NCBI RefSeq assembly: GCF_040712315.1
Contig: NC_134014.1
Location: forward strand, 8,278,244 to 8,342,243
Direction: 5' to 3'
Source of the DNA: Castanea sativa
Lineage: Eukaryota > Streptophyta > Magnoliopsida > Fagales > Fagaceae
Length of the DNA stretch: 64,000 bases
Shown here: positions 46,572 to 64,000 of the stretch, piece by piece
Numbering within the stretch: position 1 is the first letter of the stretch
Layout of the letters: each line of letters begins with the position of its first letter
Position numbers and translations under genes: made by a program
The notes under the pieces: model-generated
What the model was told of the DNA's origin: nothing
Databases searched by the model: none
What the model saw: only the letters and a program-made list of their open reading frames with translations

Positions 46572-48377
46572 CCCTAGCTAGTACTTGCTGAAATTTTGAT
46601 TGAGATAGAATAGACGATTTAGTGCACATATTTATGTACCAAAACGGAATGGAATTCAAAATATAGGATATATCCTATACAAAACCAAATCTACCGATGC
46701 TTAGTAAGGGATGACCCTTTTTTTGTATAAGTGGGAGTTATGAAGCTTACCTTACAATCGTGGAAAAACAAAGTGAGGATTTTTCAACTTGGTGACTATG
46801 GTTGGTAGCTGAATTCAATGTTCATGACCCTATGAATTTAAAAATATTTGGAATGCTTTAGGTCAGTATATTAATGGGAGCACGAGGGAACAATTCATGG
46901 TATTGATTAACAAAAAAACATCTTCATTACGCCCTGCTAATCCCACCAAAAATTTCGAAATAGTTCCATTTTTACTCTTCATAAAATGACATTGGGATTG
47001 TTCGACTTGCCAAACAGTTTTGCTGTTGTTCATCATTTAATTAATTAGACTAAAAGGAATATGAGAATTAGCACTACCCCTGTAAGTATCTTTTTTTTTT
47101 TTTTTTGTTGAGAAAGAGCTGTAAGTATCTTTGTTTCAAAGAGTTAACTAAATGATTGTTGTTTTTTTTTTAAAGGTTATCCTTTCTCATCAATATTAGT
47201 TAGCAACACATATTAATATAATATAGGAAAAATTAGATCAATTGTGATGCATATTAAGACCCCAATTATTAATATATTTTAAAAGTTCACTAAAACAAGC
47301 ATTGATGATATGCACACAAGGAGTTTTTATTCATGATTGAATAACTCTAATCTCCTTTTACAACGAGGTAAACAATGGACAACTTTTCTTTTAGCTTTCT
47401 CCCCATATCCCTTATAAGACAAGTTGCCAAATAACTCAATACAATTTTTTGTTTTTTTTTTTTGTTTTTGATAGGACAATACAATTCTTTAAACCATATG
47501 TTTGGGTATGTCAAAGGTTTTTGAAAACAGTGAATAACAACAATGTCGACGGGCAAATTTGGAATAAGCTCTTTTTCATTTCAAAACCTACTCATTTTAA
47601 TAGTTTAGATCTTATTTTCTAAATCTAATAATGTACCGAATGCCACGTCATTTAAATTATAATTTCTAAATAAAATTTAATATACACCTTTAAATTTACA
47701 AAATTCAAGCAAATTGAACCTATATATAAGTAGGCCTTTTTTGCAACTCGATATTTTGCTAGGTTCCCCCCTTAGCTCACACAATAATCGAGATAGAGAG
47801 AATGAACTTGATTCACCTTTGCTTACGAGAACGAGAGCAAGAATTTCCATTATGTCCAATAGATAGGTTTTTCCCTCTCACTCTCTTTAGATGTACACAC
47901 GTCACCTTCTATTGTCTTAAAGAAAAATTTCAACACTCCTACATGCTAGGAAGTATTTTCCTTACTATGAAACATGAAATAGACAAAATAAATAAATATA
48001 TATACAAATGGCTAAATTTTGTTACACACTTTCATATGCATCATGTAAAATTGTGTTTAAAAAATACAGTTTCACAATTTTAATTGAAATCACATTTTTC
48101 ACCTGACATGATATTGTGTATCTATCACTATAGAGAAGTAAAAATACCAGCCAACCAAGCATGCGTCGAACCCACAACATTTGGGTTCGAGCCCACATGG
48201 TTAGTTTTTTTTAATTTTGAGAAGCCCACAGGGTTAGTGGTCACACACACTCGGCGGGAAATCACATTGCACCCCAACGTTGGCGGGAAATTCTCAATTC
48301 TATTTTGTTGCCCCAAAAAGCCCAAACCTTCTTCGCTAAATTCGAACCGCACATCTCACTTTCCCAAATCGAACAGC
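46572..48377. other. intergenic upstream of the ISWI gene
   Basis: AT-rich, with T-runs at 47091-47107 and 47452-47462. No gene was seen. The last few hundred bases are the promoter region of the ISWI gene. Confidence 0.45.
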
Positions 48378-48384
48378 TATAAAT
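48378..48384 (+). promoter_or_regulatory. TATA box of the ISWI gene
   Basis: TATAAAT in the context GCTATAAATACCCCC, 200 bases before the start codon. CT-rich and CA-rich leader sequence follows (48460-48570). Initiation near 48410 is expected from usual plant spacing. Confidence 0.65.
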
Positions 48385-48577
48385 ACCCCCTCACTAATCC
48401 CACCCATTTCTCAAATTTTATTTCAAAATACAAAATACAAAAAAAAAAAAAAAAATCGGTCTCTCTAACTCTCCTACTCTCTCTCTCTCACACGCACATA
48501 CACCAAATAGTCTCTCTCACACACGCACTTATACGAAACCCTCGATCTGAGAAACCGAGAGAGAGAGAGATAAAGCC

Positions 48578-57307
<8,730 letters not shown>

Positions 57308-59070
57308 TATTGAAATATAAAATTAAGAAATTTTTTGGGGGATGAACCCCTCTTTAAATTACGGTGTAGCAGTAGTGTGGGCAAGGAGTGGCTCTAGTAT
57401 GCGCACTAGTTTGTTATATCCCCTTGTTTTTGGATCAGGGTTCAGAATTCATCATCTCACTGATGGAATTGGTAATATATTAGAGAGTTTTGGAATTTGT
57501 ATAAATGAAACTACTCCAGTATTTTGTTCCTTGTAGTTGATTTTAGCTGGTCATCTAATGAAATATACTGTATTAGCTGCTTAAGGCTATCCCCCCAATT
57601 TTTCTATCTGAATGTAAATATTTCTTTTTGTTTGTGGCTGCCGGGATTTGAGGGTATTCGGTTGGTCGAGGGTCCCAAATTGCAGCCCTTGTCTCCTGAA
57701 AAGTTTACAAGCACCCAAAGTCAAATCCAACTCCCGGAACCAACCAGCAATACAGTGCCCACTCTCAACTGCTCTCCTGGAATTTGACTAATTTATCAAA
57801 TTAGAAAAGTTTCAATCAGAGGAGAAAAAACACTGCTTCAAGTTCCAGACACAGTCGCCATGTCTAAGCTAGGAATGCCACCAATGGCACATGCAACCGC
57901 TTCTAACATTTTGATTCAAATGGTTTTCAAAATAAAATTATTGAAGTGCGTCATCTATATCCTCATCATTAGGGAGCTCATTATTTCACATTATTAACAG
58001 AATCTGACAGCAGATATATTTGTTGGATTACCTATTGTCCTTTCGCATCTTTTCATAAGTTATTCCCATCCGCGTGGTACATTAGGCGTAGTAGTCTCTA
58101 CTCTTGTGAGTTCTTTCTATGGAGTGGACAACAAAATCTCACTATTTCATATGATCTACCATTAATCGAGATCTACCACAACTCAGAACGAAGGCAACAT
58201 TATGAGTTTTTGTTGTGAGCCTTTCAGTCTATAGGCTGCATTACTCCTACAATACGAGGTTGCTGCATTCTATTTTCCAGGTTTCAATATTGGGCCGTAT
58301 AAGTACGGTGATCTACAGACGACCACTTAAGTTCTAATTGTCAAAAGAGGATTCCAATTGAATTCCATTACATTCCTTAATATAACATGGCAGTTAGAAT
58401 GATTCTCTGAAATGTTTGGTATTCAACAAAGTTGACAGGTTACAGAGCCGCGTATCAGCTTTGAACTGCGTTCTCAACAAATGGCATTTTCACTATTTTA
58501 AATTTTTAATTCCATTCAAGAGAGATCATTACATGAGAGCAATAAGATCAAACCTTTCTGTATAAGCCGAAAACATAACTCAAATCCATATACCTATGAA
58601 AGTACAAGATGTAACTGACACCCACTCCAAACCCACTAAGTTTCCCCGCGTACAGACAATATAATAATATGGGGGCAAAAATTAGACATCTTCATGGCTC
58701 TCTGTAACAGACTCCTGAAATTCCTAGATACATAGATGAACATGTTGCAGACAACATTATGCTGAGGGGTTACATCTAAATGCCCCATATCACAACAGCA
58801 ACCCTCTCCCCTGTTCCATCTAACTGTGATTCCTTCCATTACCACATAATTACTCATCGTTCAGTTTCTGTACTCAACAACAAGAATGATATAAGACAAG
58901 CAACAAAAGACAAGGTTGGATACAAGACCCCCTTTATTTCCTGGGTGGACATGCAAACCAAGAAATTAAAGGATGATTCATCTTGCACATTCTTTTTCTT
59001 TATGATTACTCCCAATGCAACATTTCCTCCCTAGAAGACTCATGTAAAATGACTTGGAGCTTTAGTGTAT
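57308..59070. other. intergenic between convergent genes
   Basis: Holds the 3' flanks of the ISWI gene (+) and the PBL27-like gene (-). One open frame near 57640-57787 (GFEGIRLVEGPKLQPLSPEK) has no recognised family. No RNA gene or clear transposon was found. Confidence 0.5.
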
Positions 59071-60244
59071 TTACTCATATGTACCATCGAAGCTACCCAT
59101 CGCATTTGCCCGCTTCTTCTCTCTCCAATTCTCACCCCATACTTTTGCCTCTGCCACAGCACGTTCTCTATCTAAATCGCGATTTCTTGGTGTTTCCCTT
59201 GCTCTTCCAGTACCTACGGGGCTATCTCTCTGAGATTCATGTCGCTCTAACTCATCCAAACCCAATTTTCTCCCAGAACCACCACCGGTTTCAATCCTGG
59301 ATAATGCTGTGCCAGTACTTGATTCCCTTGCATCTCTCTTTCTGAAATCAGGTGAATTTTTATGAGTAGAAGGGGAACCAAGCCGCCCACGATCTTCTGG
59401 GCTATCCAACCCATCTGCCATGCCCCTCCTTTCATCCCTGCTCCTAGGAGTAGATGGACCAACTCTGTTATTTTGAGCGGCCGCGGCAATTGGGTCATAT
59501 GTTTGGGAGGCTAAATATGTGAGAGCAGTCACAACATCCCCTATTAGAGGCCTGGTAGCAGCTTGTTCCTGCAAACACATGGCTGCAACTGCAAGAGCTT
59601 GGTAGAGTCCTCGCATTGGATAACGACCTTTCAGTAGTGGATCAGCCATTTTGGGAAATTTTCTACGATCCTTGAAAAGTGGTCGTGCCTACAAATACCA
59701 CATACCACGTGATTTTTTTTAATTTTTAAAGAAAGGAAAGAAAGAGAACTTAATCTTATTCAATTCAATGAATCATTAAAAAACTAATCACCAAGCCATT
59801 ATTCATCGATGTAATCTTAAGAAGTCTTTCAAATTGACAAAAAGGTACTTACCCAAGCAACAAGATTATGCTCTCCAGGAGCTCGTGTATTATCAATTGC
59901 CTTGCGCCCTGTTATAAGTTCAAGAAAGACAACTCCAAAACTATAGACATCAGACTTTAGAGTGAGTTGACCTGTCATAGCATATTCCGGAGCACAATAC
60001 CCATATGTCCCCATGACACGTGTGGACACATGAGTCTTATCACCAACAGGACCTAGTTTCGCAAGTCCAAAATCTGATAGCTTAGGGTGATATCCCTCAT
60101 CAAGAAGGATGTTGGATGATTTTAAGTCTCTGTATATGACAGGAGGATTTGCTTTATCATGCAAATATTCCAACCCCTTAGCTGCACCTGCTGCAATCTT
60201 CATCCTTGTATTCCAGTCCAGGGGCTCCTTGTCCGGTGGAATAT
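59071..60244 (-). CDS. receptor-like cytoplasmic kinase, PBL27-like (3' exons only)
   Basis: Two exons (60244-59853 and 59688-59071) give the C-terminal 336 codons of a RLCK-VII kinase. Visible are subdomain [22 protein letters not shown], the DFG loop [55 protein letters not shown], and the post-kinase [20 protein letters not shown]. The tail SRDERRG...SPDFRKRD...[14 protein letters not shown]...[20 protein letters not shown], then WREKKRAN, closely matches my memory of Arabidopsis PBL27, which relays chitin signals from CERK1 to a MAPK cascade. The N-terminal acylation site and the ATP-binding lobe lie beyond the window, since no matching exon occurs between 60245 and 64000. The visible part is intact. 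Confidence 0.93.
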
Positions 60245-60876
60245 CTAAAAATCAAATTTCAAAAAAAAAAAAAAAATGTAATCAGGGTAGTTTGCAGAAA
60301 GTTTAGGTGTGTAATTTGAATTTGAGCCTGGTGTATAAGTATTGAAGGAAAGTAGAAGTGAACAATAGTCACTGGAAAAAAAAAACACAATGCAGCTCTT
60401 GTGGAACTCTAAAGCATTCAAGTGGTAATCATGAAATGAAGTATCATTCAACATTAGAGGTATAAGTTTTGATTCTAAAAAACTAGACTATCATGAGTGG
60501 AAAGAAATCATTACAACTTAGCCTACAGTTATTTAAAAGTATCTTAATTACATACTATTCCCCCACCATCTTTTGTCAAAACTATTGCAGTGTCAGAGAC
60601 ATGGGTTGAATTGTTAAATTTCATTATCTAAAAAATAATGAAGCAAAGACATAGAGTGGATTTGTACTTGTCTCATATTCGATTGTTTCATTTGTTCACT
60701 CAACAGAATCACCAGGAAATACACTTCCCCAATAGCTGATCCTGGAATATATCCAAATAAGAGTGAAGTGCTTAACACGCAAGGTTGTGTTTGTATGTGA
60801 ACATATGCATGTGTGCTTAACAGCATGGAATTATCGTCTTTGCTGCAGAAGTGATCTAAAAGATATTTATTGGTAT

Positions 60877-60882
<6 letters not shown>

Positions 60883-60916
<34 letters not shown>
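60883..60916. repeat. (ATT)n microsatellite
   Basis: About eleven ATT units about 30 bases before the LINE tail. Confidence 0.9.
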
Positions 60917-60917
<1 letters not shown>

Positions 60918-60945
60918 AGATACTTAAAGAATAGGATTCAAAATG

Positions 60946-61345
60946 TGTAAGGTGGATAAGTGGAAATACAAGAAATGATAGGATTCGAAATAAGAAAATT
61001 CGCTTAAAGATAGAAGTGGCCCCTATTGATGAAAAGATGTGGAAGAATCGCTTAAAATGGTTTGGTCATGTGCAGAGGTGAGTGATTAAAGCAATAGTGG
61101 GAACGAGTGAGCTGATTCAAGTCAAGAGAATGAAAAATATATATTTTTTAAAAAGGTAAAAGAAGACCCAAAATAACATTAGAAGTAGTAAAAAAAGGAC
61201 ACGTCAATTAAGGAGATAATAGAGAGTATGACTTTAGATATATGATAGAATAGTGGAAAATAACGCATGTGGTCAATCCTAATTAGTTTGTTGAGGATCC
61301 ATAGCTGGCTTAAAATTTTTGGGACTAAGGCTTCTTGTTGTATAT
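60946..61345 (+). mobile_element. RTE-type LINE 3' tail, decayed
   Basis: The plus strand reads VRWISGNTRNDRIRNKKIRL, KIEVAPIDEKMWKNRLKWFG, HVQR and a stop (60947-61084), the conserved end of plant RTE/BovB-like ORF2 as found between the reverse transcriptase and the 3' UTR. Degraded remains (RRPKITLEVV near 61163) and the characteristic ending GGGACTAAGGCTTCTTGTTG follow. Only the 5'-truncated 3' end is present, as is usual for LINE insertions. It is opposite in orientation to the kinase gene. Confidence 0.75.
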
Positions 61346-62807
61346 TTAAAAGAATCATCATCTCATTTATGACAGATGCCAGTAATTATCAGTGAAAGAA
61401 GCTTTATTTCTTGTGTACTTACATACATATACATAATCTATAAATATGTATGCATATATTGTTAGCTTCTAAAAAGTGTGTTCAAGCTGTGTTTTGAAAA
61501 GTTGAACCCAAATCTCTCACCAAATAGTTCATATTTCCAGAGATGAATGAAAATTAATTTAAAGCGTACAAAGCTATAAAAAAAACTATTTTATCCCCTC
61601 TTCACTTAGTTAGGCAAGTGTAAACATAAGTTTTAAGGTTGACATAAAGCCTATAGTCAGACAGCTTTAACTACAGCCATCTATAAAAGAATCCTTGGCA
61701 AGCATGTCTTATCTTTTTTTTTTAGGCTAGCTCTTGTCCTTAGTCACCCTTCAACTTATATGCTTCTTTTTTCCCACTCTAAACCCCTGATATCTCCCTG
61801 CACATGGCAGCACTGCATTTGACAAATCTCCTAATCCAATCCCAGATATGCGCTGCATTACAACTTCTTGCAAATGCATGCGCTTCTAATTCTGCATTTT
61901 CCCTTTCCCATTCACTCATTCATTTTATTATCTTCATTTTGGCTACAGTTATTTCTGGATGATTACTCACTAGCCAATACTTCAGACCATAAAAAATAAC
62001 GTTCAATGTAGCACTAAATTCCAAATAAAAGATTCCCCCCTCTTTTTTTTTTTTCTTTTTAATCACGTGGTGGCTAGATTAACACTAAACAGTCTCCTGT
62101 CAAACTAGAATGGATGATTGATATACAAGGAGACAATCTACAATAGCTGATTGATTTTCAGGTCAAAGAACAAAAGAGGTCATGTAGCTTCATATTGAAA
62201 TTACATATACGGTTTTCAAAAAAACTATCAGAACTCTGGTTTTATAACACAAATATTTGGAAAAGTAGTTCAAAAAGTCAGTTTCAAGAATAGATATTTT
62301 GTAATCCCAAGACAGAAGGGAGAAAAGAAAGTTCGTTTACAGAGGAATAAATGATTAGACAAATATTCCATGTTACCCAAAGTGAGAATTAGAAGACCAG
62401 TTTTACTTGAGAGAAAGGACGAAAATGTGCAAGAGAAGCACAAGTACAAGCCATTAAATGATCATTTGAGGTGACAAAATGCAAAAAATCAGCAGCCACA
62501 TTCAAGCAGTTGTTACAAACAGGAGAACATATGTTCTTTATGAAAATATGCAGCTAAATGCAAGTGGTTGTTGTTTAGAAGAAAAATATATGGTATGTAT
62601 AAAGATATGTTCCATAACAACCATAATATCGAACCCCACAGGCTCACAATATCTAACCAAAGTTTCCATGTGGTATCCCCATGAACTTGACATTACTAGC
62701 ACCTCCTAAGGTGTAAACTAGCTGAATGCTTTTACAAGAACAACCAAGTAAGCCACTTTTGCCCCCCCCATAAATGGTATCAACAATGATCTTGAACATT
62801 GCTTACC

Positions 62808-62875
62808 AATGAGCTGTGGCTCAAATGGGACTTCTTCCTCTCTTAAAATAATCAACTCTTTAAATCATTTCAATT
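62808..62875 (+). repeat. partial SINE head
   Basis: ATGAGCTGTGGCTCAAATGG resembles the A-box part of the element at 3247-3360 (TGTAGCTCAAATGGAAC). The B-box part is missing or unrecognisable, so this is a truncated copy. Confidence 0.35.
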
Positions 62876-63789
62876 TGTCACTATAAACAATAAGCAATTA
62901 AAATCCACATAAGTTGTATTTAGAACCTATTTGGACATCAAAAATCCTTTCACAAATTGTTTTTTGGTGTGTATGTGTGCGCGCACCAAAATACACAAAT
63001 ACACACCAAAAAACAAAACTTTCAAATTAACTTTAAAATTCCTAATCAACAACTATAGTTTAAAGAACATGTGATCATTTTGTCATTTTTTTTGCAATAA
63101 AATACCACCCAGTGTTCATGTCACTGGTCTTTTGGTGCCCAATAAGTCCTAGGTGCAATTTACTTGGTTTTTTGGTACTTTTAGCTAATAGTGATTTTCT
63201 GAGGAGGTGAAATGAAACAATTTTTTTTATTTTAAATCAAGGTTTTAATTGAAACTTTTAAAAATCTATGGTTTAATTTGAAACCACTTCAAAGTTCAAA
63301 CTACATGGGAAACTACGTATATATGTGTATATAGGTCAACCAGACATTTAACATTAACTTAAACTTTTTTTGATAAGTTAACATTAACTTAAACTCTTTC
63401 AACAAGATCTGTATTTCTTCCGGTTTATAAAATAAACACGCTTTCAGTTGATTGATTTGACATCAACAACCTTTTTTTTTTTTTTTTTTTTTTATTTTCC
63501 CAGGAAAAGAACTCCATGCATGCTTTCAATCCACCAATTACTGCTATTATGCTGCCAAATTCAACCCACAATATTTCTACTAGTGCTATTAATTGTCATA
63601 ATATGCCAGCCGAAGACCACTATGAGTCAAAATCAACTACCAATGCTGTTTTCAGGTTTATAATTCTATGACAATTCCAGTACAATTAGTTTTCAATCAA
63701 AAAATTATATTCGACCAGTCTCAACAGCTCTATCATTTCCATAGTCAACCTTCTTTCCCTTCATGGCCTTTGTTTTTTTTTTTTTTTTT

Positions 63790-63890
63790 TTAATAGGTAA
63801 ATAGGTCGAGGGGGCTGGTGGAGTTCTAACCCCAGTGCCCAAGCACCACAAAAGGTACCAGTACCACTAGATATCCCTTGAACCACCCCT
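63790..63890 (-). repeat. SINE-like element
   Basis: On the minus strand GGGATATCTAGTGGTACTGG, then TTTTGTGGTGCTTGGGCACT, then GGGGTTAGAACTCCACC (B-box-like) is followed by CCCCCTCGACC and an A-rich end (the T-run at 63772-63791). The layout fits a short retroelement, but the family is not certain. Confidence 0.4.
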
Positions 63891-64000
63891 TCATGGCCTT
63901 TAAAATATGCCTCGAAGAAACACCTTGAGTGTTCAAAGCACTTGCCACTTTGTTATTCTGTCAAAAGAATGTCTTTTGAGACTCTTCACAGGGTTCTCTC

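Larger units (their letters stand above)
60245..64000 (-). other. long intron of the PBL27-like gene, running off the window
   Basis: Upstream (minus strand) of the first visible kinase exon no further exon could be found to the end of the window, so this intron exceeds 3.7 kb. It holds an (ATT)n microsatellite, an RTE-type LINE tail, T-runs (for example 63472-63493) and SINE pieces. Confidence 0.6.

Overview
The window is nuclear DNA of a flowering plant. It is AT-rich, its genes have many short exons with GT-AG introns, and every recognisable protein is a plant family member (ISWI remodeller of the CHR11/CHR17 type, PBL27-like kinase, MIEL1/CHYR1-like E3 ligase, PRP31, class 3 lipase). The repeats (tRNA-derived SINEs, solo LTRs, MITEs, a hAT element) suggest a woody eudicot. 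A Fagaceae-like genome is my guess, not something the sequence proves.

Layout. 1-650: a mosaic of gene fragments on both strands (SMC4, a VIT/vWA-type protein, possibly a MAPKKK). 1302-4515 (-): a PPR-like gene of the At1g26460 type whose last exons I cannot find. 4789-4917: a Tourist-like MITE. 5365-5931: a solo LTR. 8083-11570 (-): a 12-exon CHY/RING E3 ligase. 16719-17968 (+): a small acidic protein with an MGC N-terminus. 19874-24188 (-): a secreted class 3 lipase in 10 exons, with a LINE fragment in one intron. 28725-29927 (-): an intronless, shortened PRP31 paralogue. 31209-35524: a decayed hAT transposon with intact 8-bp target duplications. 35966-42230: a six-copy, roughly 850-bp tandem array holding a repeated minus-strand ORF, interrupted by a solo LTR at 36221-36994 and ending in an expanded minisatellite. 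43068-46566: a 3.5-kb element with LTR-type ends, probably a very long solo LTR. 48578-57307 (+): a complete 25-exon ISWI ATPase gene. 59071-60244 (-): the 3' exons of a PBL27-like kinase, with an intron longer than 3.7 kb running off the window and holding an RTE-type LINE tail.

The host genes look like independent housekeeping and signalling genes and form no pathway. Three parts are unusual: the gene-fragment mosaic at the left edge, the tandem array with its unidentified ORF, and the set of transposon insertions whose target duplications can be read exactly. Exon borders were set by hand from splice signals, reading frame and remembered family sequence. For every complete gene the summed exon lengths are divisible by three.
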